The notes beneath the pieces are model-generated. The model made no database searches. It was not told the DNA's origin and worked only from the letters and a program-made list of their open reading frames with translations. Both the position numbers and the translations under genes were made by a program. A DNA stretch of 64,000 bases, from contig JACKIM010000001.1 of the NCBI GenBank assembly GCA_020638465.1, positions 1,744,501 through 1,808,500 on the forward strand, written 5' to 3'. Positions 41,342 to 50,022 of the stretch are shown here, one piece after another. Positions within the stretch are counted from its first letter, which is position 1. Every line of letters starts with the position of its first letter. This DNA is from Geminicoccaceae bacterium (GTDB lineage Bacteria; Pseudomonadota; Alphaproteobacteria; Geminicoccales; Geminicoccaceae).

Positions 41342-42826
41342 ATGCTCAAGAGTGCTCGTGCGCTGCTCGCATCCCTTGGCGTATTCCTGGCGTTGGAGGG
41401 GGTGGCGCTGTCGGTTGCGGCCCAGGACGAAGGTTGGGTCGCATCCGACCGTAGCGAGCGGATTCCTCGCGGAGAGCTGATGAGGACGTACAGCGTGGCG
41501 GCGACGGCCCTCAATCTGCGGGGTGATCCGTCCGTGGCGAATTCTCCGGTCGGAACCCTGCGCGAAGGCCAGCCGGTGCTTGAAGTGGAGCGCAGCCTCA
41601 ATACGGTGGAGAATCGTGAATGGAGCCGGGTCCGGACAAGCGATGGCGGCGAAGGCTGGGCGGCTTCGGCCTATCTTGAGCCGTTGTCAGGTCCGCTGGA
41701 AACGGTCGAACGGGCGCTGTCGATGCTGACGGCCCTTGGACAGACGATCGCCTTCGGCGATGCGAAGCCCAAGCAGCTGCCGCTGCGTCCTGCCGTCGGG
41801 ACCATTCGCGCGGGCTTCATCTATCCGGCACCGGTCAGCGATGCCGGCTGGACCTATTCGCACGACCTCGGACGCAGGGCCATCGAGAAGCTGCCATTTG
41901 TCGAAAAGACGAGTTATATCGAAAGTATTCCTGACGATCCGGCATTGATCGCGAATGCTATCGACGAACTGGTGGCTGATGGCGCCAACCTGATCTTCAC
42001 GACGAGTTTCGGCTTCATGGATCCGACCCTGGAGGCGGCCCGCCGCTATCCCCAGGTGACTTTCATGCACTGTTCGGGGTTCAAGACCTCCGACAATGTC
42101 GGAACGTATTTCGGCCGGATGTACGAGGCCCGCTACCTTGCTGGCATGGTCGCTGGCGGCTCCACGTCGTCGGGCATCATCGGCTATGTCGCCGCCATGC
42201 CGATTGCCGAGGTATTGCGCGGCATCAATGCCTTCACTCTCGGTGCGCAATCGGTCAATCCCGATGTCGAGGTCCGTGTCCTGTGGACAGGTACCTGGTA
42301 CGGGCCGGGCATCGAACGCGAATCGGCCGACCGGTTGATCGACTACGGGGCGGACGTTCTCACCATGCATCAGGATTCAACAGCAACGGTGCAGGCGGCT
42401 GAGCAACGTGACCGGTATGCCATAGGCTATCACAGCGACATGAGCCTGTTCGCCCCCACGGCCAGCCTCACGGCCGCAGTCTGGAATTGGGAACCGGTCT
42501 ATCTCGATATCGTGAACTCACTGCATGACGGCACGTGGAAGCCGGAACAGATGTGGTGGGGGCTCGAACAGGGAGCCGTGGCGCTGGCGCCGTTGAACAA
42601 GAACCTGCCTGACGGGTTGCAGCAGCGTGTGCTCAAGACCCGCGATGACATCGCTGCAGGCAAGCTGCGGATTTTCGAGGGAACGATCCGCGACCAGTCG
42701 GGCGTTGTGCGGGTGCCGTCGGGACGTGTATTGACCGACGCCGAGATGTTGTCGATGGATTACCTCGTATTGGGCGTCAAGGGCGATCTTCCGACGTCCG
42801 AACCCACGAGCGGACCCGATAACTGA
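41342..42826 (+). CDS. SH3-domain plus BMP-family periplasmic binding protein
   Basis: 494-residue secreted protein. The signal peptide (MLKSARALLASLGVFLALEG, ending about AAQ) is followed by a bacterial SH3 domain (~48-115, ATALNLRGDPSVANSPVGTL, WSRVRTSDGGEGWAA), a linker, and a PBP1/BMP-type lipoprotein-like binding domain from ~150 (VGTIRAGFIYPAPVSDAGWT, GYVAAMPIAEVLRGINAFTL, QDSTATVQAAEQRDRYAIGYHSDM). BMP-domain proteins bind nucleosides or related ligands. SH3 domains of this type bind peptidoglycan or protein. The start at 41342 follows GAGGAG. The five-base gap to the SUMF1 gene implies an operon. Confidence 0.88.
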   Translation: MLKSARALLASLGVFLALEGVALSVAAQDEGWVASDRSERIPRGELMRTYSVAATALNLRGDPSVANSPVGTLREGQPVLEVERSLNTVENREWSRVRTSDGGEGWAASAYLEPLSGPLETVERALSMLTALGQTIAFGDAKPKQLPLRPAVGTIRAGFIYPAPVSDAGWTYSHDLGRRAIEKLPFVEKTSYIESIPDDPALIANAIDELVADGANLIFTTSFGFMDPTLEAARRYPQVTFMHCSGFKTSDNVGTYFGRMYEARYLAGMVAGGSTSSGIIGYVAAMPIAEVLRGINAFTLGAQSVNPDVEVRVLWTGTWYGPGIERESADRLIDYGADVLTMHQDSTATVQAAEQRDRYAIGYHSDMSLFAPTASLTAAVWNWEPVYLDIVNSLHDGTWKPEQMWWGLEQGAVALAPLNKNLPDGLQQRVLKTRDDIAAGKLRIFEGTIRDQSGVVRVPSGRVLTDAEMLSMDYLVLGVKGDLPTSEPTSGPDN

Positions 42827-43177
42827 CCGTGGCCGCTGCAATCGGCAAGCGCCGAGCATTTTCTACAGTTGTTTCGGTGTTGTCGCCGCGTGCAGTCGGG
42901 GATTTGTCCCGGTAGCGGGCAATCATCGAGATCGGTTTTCGGCGGATGGGTGACACTTCACCATCAGCCTGATACTCCCACCAGCAACTCCATGGCACGA
43001 GGCATCAATGGTCATGTCGGGTATCGGTTGCGATTTATTCCAACTTTTAAGTGTCATAAATTAGCCGATTAGGTGATGCGAAGCGGCTATGAATACGCTA
43101 TCCTGCGTATCTGAGCGTAGGGGGAGTTTCGTGAACCCGTATCCAGATCGGACCTGCAATTGAATAGAATCTCAGCA
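42827..43177. other. Intergenic region before the GH16 gene
   Basis: About 350 bases. AT-richer around 43020-43100, likely the promoter. A small inverted repeat ATACGC (43093-43098) / GCGTAT (43105-43110) lies ~70 bases before the GH16 start and could be a regulator site. No gene is evident. Confidence 0.45.
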
Positions 43178-44068
43178 ATGAACGGCGCCCGCCGGGCGTT
43201 CGCATGTCTCGTTTTCGTGCTCATTCCGTGGGCGGGCGTACAGGCGCAGGAGCGCTCGCCCTATGTGCCCGATGGATATGAGCTTGAGCTGTCGGATGAA
43301 ATGAACGGCCGGGATCTCAACAAGCTCCTTTGGTCCACTCATTTCATGACCTGGAATGTTCGTCATCTCGAGGGCAACCGGGATCTCGGTTTCAAGGTTG
43401 CCGATGACGAGGTCTTCGGTCGCAAGAGGCGGACGGTACGGCAGTACCTGCGCGCGGCGACCGGGCTTCCCGGTCCCTTCATGCACGATGTCTCGAACGG
43501 CACCTTGAAGATGCGCACCTACAGGTTGCCGAAGAGACTGCGCAAGGTCTTCGACGGTTTCCCCTATCTGGCGTCGATGATCTCCATGGAACACAGCCAT
43601 GCCCAGCGCTACGGCTATTGGGAAGTAAAGTTGCGCCTCAACCGGTTCGGCAAGGGGCACCACCTGGCATTCTGGATGCTGCCGAGCAACGGTAGCTGGC
43701 CCCCCGAGGTCGACATGCTGGAGGTGATTGGCGGTGACAACAACCTCTATACCAATCTCCACATGCCCGAGGGCGTCAATGTTCCACCTTTCAGTTACAT
43801 TGACGGAAAGGGAACGATCAACGACTGGATGACCATCGGTTTCGAGTGGACTCCGGAAATCATGCGCTGGACCGTCAATGGCAAGGTGATGCGGGAGCAT
43901 GCGGCGCCCGCAATCGACCAGCCCATGTACTTCCTCGCGAGCTGGGAAGTGGGGAGCAACTGGCCGGGCAGCCCCGACCGGACCACGCCCTGGCCTTGCG
44001 AGGTCGAGATCGACCACGTGCGGATCTACGGTCAGAAATCCATCCAGCAAGCTGGCCTTGCTCCGTGA
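43178..44068 (+). CDS. Secreted GH16-family glycoside hydrolase
   Basis: Beta-glucanase/beta-galactanase-type hydrolase. A signal peptide (ACLVFVLIPWAGVQAQ) indicates export. The core has the concanavalin-like fold with the catalytic ExDxxE signature EVDMLE (Glu177, Asp179, Glu182) preceded by FWMLPSNGSWPP, and HFEWT/GFEWTPEIMRWTVNG typical of the family. The substrate may be laminarin, lichenan, agar or a self-made exopolysaccharide; not determinable. The start is uncertain: ATG 43178 gives 296 residues, TTG 43160 six more, and neither has a clear ribosome-binding site. Confidence 0.85.
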   Translation: MNGARRAFACLVFVLIPWAGVQAQERSPYVPDGYELELSDEMNGRDLNKLLWSTHFMTWNVRHLEGNRDLGFKVADDEVFGRKRRTVRQYLRAATGLPGPFMHDVSNGTLKMRTYRLPKRLRKVFDGFPYLASMISMEHSHAQRYGYWEVKLRLNRFGKGHHLAFWMLPSNGSWPPEVDMLEVIGGDNNLYTNLHMPEGVNVPPFSYIDGKGTINDWMTIGFEWTPEIMRWTVNGKVMREHAAPAIDQPMYFLASWEVGSNWPGSPDRTTPWPCEVEIDHVRIYGQKSIQQAGLAP

Positions 44069-44201
44069 TGATCTTGACACGCCCGTTGCCGGGCGCCTAA
44101 ACACCGGCGCTGCGACTGAAGTCGCCGATCGCCTTTTTCGAGGAATATCCGGGTCTCGGTCCGATTTTTCGCGGTCCGGGACCCTTTCGTCGTGATGTGA
44201 G

Positions 44202-45563
44202 ATGTTCGAGAGTCTTACCAACCGTCTGAACGGAGTGCTCGACCGCCTGAAGCGGCGCGGAGCCTTGTCCGAGAGCGATGTCGCCGAGGCGATGCGGGAG
44301 ATCCGTGTCGCCTTGCTGGAGGCTGATGTCGCGCTGCCGGTGGTCAAGAATTTCGTCACGCGGGTCAAGGAACGGGCGGTTGGCCAGGAGGTCGTCCGCT
44401 CGGTCACGCCGGGGCAGATGGTCGTCAAGATCGTCCATGACGAGTTGGTCGCCCTGCTCGGCGGTTCCAGTGAGGAGGTGACACTCGGCGGTCCGCCCGG
44501 TGTGATCCTGATGACCGGATTGCAGGGGTCCGGCAAGACGACGACATCCGCGAAGCTGGCCCGGCGCTTCCACGACAAGGAGCGCAAGAAGGTCATCCTG
44601 GCATCACTCGATGTGCAGCGTCCCGCGGCGCAGCGGCAGCTGGAGGTGCTTGCCCAGCAGGTGGGCGTTGCCAGCCTGCCGATCATCATGGGCCAGAAGC
44701 CCACGCAGATTGCCCAGCGTGCGATGGAGACGGCGCGCCGTGAGGGGTTCGATGTCGTTATCCTCGACACGGCGGGGCGCCTGCATGTCGACGATGAGCT
44801 CATGGTCGAGCTCAGGCAGGTGCGTGACATTTCCTGCCCGCATGAGACGCTGCTGGTGGCTGACAGTCTCACCGGTCAGGATGCTGTCAACGTTGCCCGC
44901 GAATTCAACGAGAGAATTGGTGTCACGGGCATCGTTCTCACCCGTATGGATGGCGACGCGCGTGGCGGTGCCGCACTGTCGATGCGCGAAGTCACCGGTG
45001 CACCCATCAAGCTGTGCGGCACCGGTGAAAAGATGGATGCGCTCGAGGCGTTCCATCCCGAGCGAATGGCCAGCCGCATTCTCGACATGGGTGATGTCCT
45101 TTCGCTGGTCGAGCAGGCCGCTGCCGTGGTCGACAAGGATGAGGCCGCCAAGGTCGCCAGGAAGCTGCAGAAGGGCAAGTTCGATCTGGCTGACATGCGC
45201 ATGCAGTTGAGCCAGGTGACAAAGATGGGCGGGCTTGGCGGGCTGATGGGCATGCTGCCGGGGGTCGGCAAGATCAAGCAACAGATGGCCGAAGCCAAGC
45301 TCGACGAGAAGGTCGTCACGCGCCAGTGCGCCATCATCGATTCGATGACGCCACAGGAGCGGCGCAATCCCCAGGTGATTCACGCCTCGAGACGCAAGCG
45401 CATCGCCGTGGGGTCGGGCACCTCCGTCCAGGATGTCAACAAGCTTCTCAAGCAGCATCGCCAGATGCAGGACATGATGAAGAAGATGAAAAAAGCGGGC
45501 GGCGTGAAGCAGTTCCTCCAGCGGAATATGCCACCGGGCATGATGCCTGGCGGTGGGTTTTAG
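44202..45563 (+). CDS. ffh: Signal recognition particle protein Ffh
   Basis: GTPase that with 4.5S RNA brings nascent membrane proteins to FtsY. 453 residues: N domain (~1-90), G domain with LQGSGKTTTSAKLARRF (G1), DVQRPAAQRQL, LDTAGRLHVDDE (G3), TRMDGDARGGAALS (G4 region) and a C-terminal methionine-rich M domain (~300-453, GGLGGLMGMLPGVGKIKQQM, MMKKMKKAGGVKQFLQRN). All elements are intact. It leads the block rpsP-rimM-trmD-rplS, usual in Alphaproteobacteria. Confidence 0.97.
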   Translation: MFESLTNRLNGVLDRLKRRGALSESDVAEAMREIRVALLEADVALPVVKNFVTRVKERAVGQEVVRSVTPGQMVVKIVHDELVALLGGSSEEVTLGGPPGVILMTGLQGSGKTTTSAKLARRFHDKERKKVILASLDVQRPAAQRQLEVLAQQVGVASLPIIMGQKPTQIAQRAMETARREGFDVVILDTAGRLHVDDELMVELRQVRDISCPHETLLVADSLTGQDAVNVAREFNERIGVTGIVLTRMDGDARGGAALSMREVTGAPIKLCGTGEKMDALEAFHPERMASRILDMGDVLSLVEQAAAVVDKDEAAKVARKLQKGKFDLADMRMQLSQVTKMGGLGGLMGMLPGVGKIKQQMAEAKLDEKVVTRQCAIIDSMTPQERRNPQVIHASRRKRIAVGSGTSVQDVNKLLKQHRQMQDMMKKMKKAGGVKQFLQRNMPPGMMPGGGF

Positions 45564-45589
45564 GTTTCTCAATCGGGTTTGGGAGTAAC

Positions 45590-45931
45590 ATGACGGTTCG
45601 TATCAGGCTTGCTCGCGGGGGCACGAAGAAGCGCCCCTATTACCGCATTGTCGCCGCGGATTCGCGCAACGCGCGTGATGGTCGTTTCATCGAGAAGGTC
45701 GGAAGCTACAATCCGCTGCTGCCCGATGACAACGAGCAGCGCATCGTTCTCGATGAAGAACGTATTCGTCATTATCTGGGCCATGGCGCGCAGGTCAGTG
45801 ATCGCGTGGCGCGCTTCCTTGACAAGGCCGGCATCCTCCCGGGTGCGACTCGCCAGCGTGGCACGGGCAAGCGGGCTGCGGCCATCGCCGCGGCCAAGGC
45901 CAAGGCTGAAGCCGAGGCCGCCCAAGGGTAA
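45590..45931 (+). CDS. rpsP: 30S ribosomal protein S16
   Basis: Ribosomal protein of the 30S body. 113 residues from ATG 45590, with GGGAG five bases upstream; the start gives MTVRIRLARGGTKKRPYYRI, the exact family beginning. SYNPL and the DRV-ARFLDKAGIL segment follow, and a short Ala/Lys-rich tail ends the protein, common in Alphaproteobacteria. The longer open frame upstream (from 45326) is a shadow of ffh. 26 bases after ffh. Confidence 0.97.
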   Translation: MTVRIRLARGGTKKRPYYRIVAADSRNARDGRFIEKVGSYNPLLPDDNEQRIVLDEERIRHYLGHGAQVSDRVARFLDKAGILPGATRQRGTGKRAAAIAAAKAKAEAEAAQG

Positions 45932-45964
45932 TCCCCGGGGCTGATTGGGTGCGGGTGACCGGTC

Positions 45965-46486
45965 ATGAAACGTGTTCCAGCCACAGATCTCGTCCGTCTG
46001 GCTACCGTGGCCACAGCGCATGGGGTTCGGGGCGCGCTGAAACTGCGTTGCTATACCGATGATCCAAGGAACGTCGCGGATTACGGCCCTGTCTTCGATG
46101 AGTCCGGCAAACGCCTGTTCGAACTGCGTGTCGATGGGGTCGTCAAGGGCGGGGTGATTGTTCAGGCTGACGGGATCGCGGATCGCAATGCCGCGGAACT
46201 GTTGCGCGGCAAGGATCTGTTCGTGCCGCGTGGCCGGTTGCCCGAAGCCGACGATGACGAATTCTATCCCGATGACCTTGTCGGTCTCGATGTGATCGGA
46301 CCCGATGGTGTACGGGTGGGGACCGTCACCGCGGTGCATGATTTCGGCGCCGGCGATGTTCTTGCGTTCGAGGATGATGATGGTCGCGAGTACATGCTGC
46401 CTTTTATCGAGCAGTATGTCCCGGCCATCGACCTGGATATGCGCCAGGTATCCATTGCCGAGGCTTTCATGGTGGAACCAGCGTGA
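45965..46486 (+). CDS. rimM: Ribosome maturation factor RimM
   Basis: 16S rRNA processing and 30S head assembly factor that binds S19. 173 residues: N-terminal RimM domain (LATVATAHGVRGALKLRCYTDD) and a C-terminal PRC-barrel (EFYPDDLVGLDV, YMLPFIEQYVPAIDLD). The stop overlaps the GTG of trmD by four bases. It lies 33 bases after rpsP. Confidence 0.96.
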   Translation: MKRVPATDLVRLATVATAHGVRGALKLRCYTDDPRNVADYGPVFDESGKRLFELRVDGVVKGGVIVQADGIADRNAAELLRGKDLFVPRGRLPEADDDEFYPDDLVGLDVIGPDGVRVGTVTAVHDFGAGDVLAFEDDDGREYMLPFIEQYVPAIDLDMRQVSIAEAFMVEPA

Positions 46487-47178
46487 ACGCCCCCTGGTCT
46501 GCAACGGTTCTGACCATCTTCCCCGAGATGTTTCCGGGGCCGCTCGGTTCTGCGCTCTCGGGCAAGGCCCTGAACGAGGGGCGATGGTCGCTCGACGCGG
46601 TGAGTTTGCGCGATTTCACCCGCGACCGTCACAAGAGCGTGGATGATACCCCGTTCGGCGGCGGTGCAGGAATGATCATGCGGCCCGATGTGATCGGGGC
46701 GGCTACCGACTTTGCCCATCCGGCCGGTGATTTGCGCCCGCTGATTTATTTGACCCCGCGCGGTCGCAGGCTCGACCAGTCGATGGTGGAGGAGTTCGCG
46801 GTTGCTCCCGGCATCGTGGCCCTTTGCGGACGCTATGAAGGGGTGGACCAGCGAGCAATCGAGGCCAAGGGTTTCCTTGAGGTATCGGTTGGCGATTTTG
46901 TCCTGTCAGGGGGCGAAATCGCGGCGATGATCCTGCTCGATGCGATCGTGCGGCTGCTTCCGGGTGTCGTGGGTCGCCGAGAATCTGTCATCGAGGAGAG
47001 CTTCAGCTCTGGTCTTCTGGAATATCCCCAGTATACAAGACCCCAGCTCTGGGATGGTCGAGAAGTACCCGAGGTGTTGCTCTCCGGCAATCACGCCAGG
47101 ATACGGGCGTGGCGCATGGAGATGGCGCTTCAGTCGACGCGTGAGCGGCGGCCGGATCTCCTGAAGAATGCTAGTTGA
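46483..47178 (+). CDS. trmD: tRNA (guanine-37-N1) methyltransferase
   Basis: Methylates G37 next to the anticodon, preventing frameshifts. 231 residues starting at GTG 46483 within the rimM stop (GTGA). The knotted SPOUT fold is evident: LTIFPEMFPGPLG, DDTPFGGGAGMIMRPDV, ALCGRYEGVDQRAIE and FVLSGGEIAAMILLDAIVRLLPGVVG. Residues of the SAM knot and the catalytic Asp/Arg region are kept. Length is normal. Confidence 0.97.
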   Translation: MNAPWSATVLTIFPEMFPGPLGSALSGKALNEGRWSLDAVSLRDFTRDRHKSVDDTPFGGGAGMIMRPDVIGAATDFAHPAGDLRPLIYLTPRGRRLDQSMVEEFAVAPGIVALCGRYEGVDQRAIEAKGFLEVSVGDFVLSGGEIAAMILLDAIVRLLPGVVGRRESVIEESFSSGLLEYPQYTRPQLWDGREVPEVLLSGNHARIRAWRMEMALQSTRERRPDLLKNAS

Positions 47179-47242
47179 AACCGAGCCCGGCTGGCGCGGC
47201 CCGAATGCCTTGCGTCGTCGGCATCGCTGAAGTGAGGATGCG

Positions 47243-47668
47243 ATGAACATCATTGAAAAGATCGAGCAGCAGCAGATCGACCAGCTGACATCCGAGCGCG
47301 CCGTCCCCGAGTTCCGCCCCGGCGATACCCTGCGCGTCAACGTTCGCGTGATCGAGGGTAACCGCGAGCGGGTCCAGGCCTTCGAAGGGGTCTGTATCGC
47401 TCGCCGCAACCGCGGCATGAACAGCTCGTTCACGGTACGCAAGATTTCCTATGGCGAGGGCGTGGAGCGCGTGTTCCCCCTGTACAGCCCGCGGATCGAC
47501 AGCATCGAGGTCGTACGCAAGGGCAAGGTTCGCCGGGCGAAGCTGTATTATCTGCGTGAACTGCGAGGCAAGGCAGCACGCATCACCGAGCGTCGTGACG
47601 ACCGTGTCGGTCCCAAGGGCGCGGCCAACGATGCTTCTTCGGCCGGCGACAGTGCTTCGCGAGCCTGA
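47243..47668 (+). CDS. rplS: 50S ribosomal protein L19
   Basis: Large-subunit protein at the 30S-50S interface. 141 residues with the usual core FRPGDTLRVNVRVIEGNRERVQAFEG, RRNRGMNSSFTVRKISYGEGVERVFPLYSPRIDSIEV and the C-terminal KLYYLRELRGKAARITER. A longer Ala/Ser-rich tail than in E. coli is common in this class. ATG 47243 has a GAGG just upstream. Closing gene of the ffh block, 64 bases after trmD. Confidence 0.97.
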   Translation: MNIIEKIEQQQIDQLTSERAVPEFRPGDTLRVNVRVIEGNRERVQAFEGVCIARRNRGMNSSFTVRKISYGEGVERVFPLYSPRIDSIEVVRKGKVRRAKLYYLRELRGKAARITERRDDRVGPKGAANDASSAGDSASRA

Positions 47669-47714
47669 TGATTTTTGAATTCGATCGGGATTTGCCTCAA
47701 GGGAAATGAACAAG

Positions 47715-49115
47715 ATGGCCAAGACCCTTTTCGACAAGATCTGGGAAGCACATCTGGTTGATCGTCAGGATGACGGCACCTGCCTCATCTATATCGATCG
47801 CCATCTTGTTCACGAGGTGACCAGTCCGCAGGCTTTCGAAGGCCTGCGTCAGACTGGCCGCAAGGTGCGTCGTCCCGAGGCAACACTGGCTGTGGTCGAC
47901 CACAACGTCCCGACGGATCCTGACCGTACCAAGGGGATCAAGGACGAAATATCCCGCATTCAGGTCGAGGCGTTGCAGAAGAATGCCGCTGAATTCGGCA
48001 TCGAATGCTACGATCATTTCGATATTCGTCAGGGAGTGGTTCATATCATCGGCCCGGAGCAGGGGTTCACGCTTCCGGGCATGACCATTGTCTGTGGCGA
48101 CAGTCACACGGCGACCCATGGGGCCTTTGGAGCGCTGGCCTTTGGAATTGGCACGTCCGAAGTCGAGCATGTGCTCGCCACCCAGACGTTGATCCAGTCG
48201 CGGCCCAGGAACATGCTGATAACCGTCGAGGGGCAACTGGGAAGGGGCGTGACGGCCAAGGACGTGATCCTGGCCATCATCGGCAAGATCGGGACTGCCG
48301 GCGGAACGGGGTATGTCATCGAATATGCCGGCAATGTGGTGCGGGAAATGTCGATGGAGGGTCGCATGACCATCTGCAACATGTCCATCGAAGCGGGCGC
48401 CAGGGCCGGCCTGATTGCACCGGATGATATTACGTTCGAGTACATCAAGGGGCGGCCCAAGGCCCCCAAGGCCGGAGCCTATGAACAGGCTGTGGCCTAC
48501 TGGAAAACCCTGCCATCGGACGAAGGTGCCACCTATGACAAGGAAGTCCACCTGCGGGCCGAGGATATCGAACCACAGGTGACCTGGGGGACGTCTCCTC
48601 AGGATGTCGCCGGCATCTCCGCTGCCGTTCCCGATCCGAAGACCGTGAAGGATGAGGGACGCCGCAAGGCCATGGAGCGTGCTCTGGCTTATATGGGGCT
48701 CGACCCCGGAACGCCTTTGGCGGAAGTCGCGATAGATCGTGTGTTTCTCGGTTCCTGCACCAATGGTCGAATTGAGGACCTTCGCGCTGCGGCAAAGGTT
48801 CTCGAAGGTAAGCATATTGCACCGAGTGTCCGTGCGATGGTCGTACCGGGTTCCGGACTGGTGAAGGCCCAGGCCGAAGAGGAAGGTCTCGACAAGATCT
48901 TCAAAGATGCCGGTTTCGAGTGGCGCGAAGCAGGCTGTTCGATGTGCCTGGGGATGAATCCGGACCAGCTTGCACCCGAGGAGCGCTGTGCGTCGACCTC
49001 GAACCGCAATTTTGAAGGTCGTCAGGGGCGTCTTGGTCGAACCCACCTGGTCAGTCCTGAGATGGCTGCGGCAGCGGCGCTTACAGGGAAGCTGACGGAC
49101 GTTCGCACGCTCTGA
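47715..49115 (+). CDS. leuC: 3-isopropylmalate dehydratase large subunit
   Basis: Iron-sulfur isomerase of leucine biosynthesis, with LeuD converting 2- to 3-isopropylmalate. 466 residues. Cluster cysteines are present in LGSCTNGRIEDLR and GCSMCLGMNPDQL, and ICGDSHTATHGAFGALAFGIGTSEVEHVLATQT is the family block. The start at 47715 (MAKTLFDKIWEAH) lies ten bases after AAGGGA; the ATG at 47706 is too close to it. The next gene is a phosphatase, not leuD, so leuD and leuB must be elsewhere. Confidence 0.96.
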   Translation: MAKTLFDKIWEAHLVDRQDDGTCLIYIDRHLVHEVTSPQAFEGLRQTGRKVRRPEATLAVVDHNVPTDPDRTKGIKDEISRIQVEALQKNAAEFGIECYDHFDIRQGVVHIIGPEQGFTLPGMTIVCGDSHTATHGAFGALAFGIGTSEVEHVLATQTLIQSRPRNMLITVEGQLGRGVTAKDVILAIIGKIGTAGGTGYVIEYAGNVVREMSMEGRMTICNMSIEAGARAGLIAPDDITFEYIKGRPKAPKAGAYEQAVAYWKTLPSDEGATYDKEVHLRAEDIEPQVTWGTSPQDVAGISAAVPDPKTVKDEGRRKAMERALAYMGLDPGTPLAEVAIDRVFLGSCTNGRIEDLRAAAKVLEGKHIAPSVRAMVVPGSGLVKAQAEEEGLDKIFKDAGFEWREAGCSMCLGMNPDQLAPEERCASTSNRNFEGRQGRLGRTHLVSPEMAAAAALTGKLTDVRTL

Positions 49116-49244
49116 AGCCGGTCTGCGCGGGTGAATCGCCCGTATCAGGGGACATGGAAAGCAACAGGCCCGCTCAATCGGTCCAATTTCGGAAATGGAT
49201 ACTGTTTGGGCCGTCGTTGACTGACCCATTGAGGAGGCCGTTCC

Positions 49245-49904
49245 ATGGCTGCGATCATCTTCGATCTGGACGGAACCCTGATCGACAGCGCGCCGGACAT
49301 CCGTGCTGCTGCCAATGCCACGCTTGAGGAGTCCGGGCGCGACAGATTGACGCTTGAACAGGTGGTCTCCTTCATCGGTCATGGATCGGCCAGGTTCGTT
49401 GATCGTTGTCTGGATGCAACAGGCGGGCGAGGCGATACGGCTTTCGAGGACGGGTTTCGCGCCCGCTTCAAGCGCCACTACGCCGCTGGACCAACGGGGT
49501 TGACCACGATCTATCCGGGCGCGATCCGCGCCCTGGGGCAGCTGCGTGATGGTGGTCATCTCCTGGGGATCTGTACCAACAAGCCACATGATCTGGCCGT
49601 CGACGCTGTTCGAACCTGCGGGCTCGACAGTTTGGTGACGGTTGTCGTCGGCGGTGGACTGGTCGGTGAACTCAAGCCCGACCCCCGCGGCCTGTTTCAT
49701 TGCCTGGAGCTGCTGAACGGTTCCCGCGACGACGTCGTGTATATCGGCGATAGTGAAACTGATGAGGCAACCGCTCTTGCGGCCGAAGTTCCGTTCGGCT
49801 TTTTCACGCGTGGTTACCGGAAAAAACAGGTCGAAGACTTCACGGCCCGTTTCCGTTTCGACCATTTCGATGAGCTTGTCGATCGTGTGGCGGAGCTGGC
49901 CTGA
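49245..49904 (+). CDS. gph: Phosphoglycolate phosphatase-type HAD hydrolase
   Basis: Removes phosphate from 2-phosphoglycolate formed in DNA repair or photorespiration. 219 residues: motif I AIIFDLDGTLIDSAPDIR, cap helix (~20-85), GICTNKP (motif II), ELKPDPRG lysine (motif III) and YIGDSETDEATALAA (motif IV). Start 49245 is preceded by GAGGAGG at ideal spacing. The Gph assignment is by overall similarity; the related HAD gene at 27.2 kb is more divergent. Confidence 0.88.
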   Translation: MAAIIFDLDGTLIDSAPDIRAAANATLEESGRDRLTLEQVVSFIGHGSARFVDRCLDATGGRGDTAFEDGFRARFKRHYAAGPTGLTTIYPGAIRALGQLRDGGHLLGICTNKPHDLAVDAVRTCGLDSLVTVVVGGGLVGELKPDPRGLFHCLELLNGSRDDVVYIGDSETDEATALAAEVPFGFFTRGYRKKQVEDFTARFRFDHFDELVDRVAELA

Positions 49905-50022
49905 CCGTCGGTTCAGGCTGTGCAGGTCGTCCGAACGATCGTTTTCATTTGACCGAATTCTGCCGATTGTTAAAGACGAGTCGCCCGTATTCGGGGTTCT
50001 TTCTTTATTGGAAACTTCATAG

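Noticed and set aside
47697..49865. Open frame of 722 codons on the minus strand
   Set aside because: Antisense of leuC and gph, both certain; no recognisable domain.
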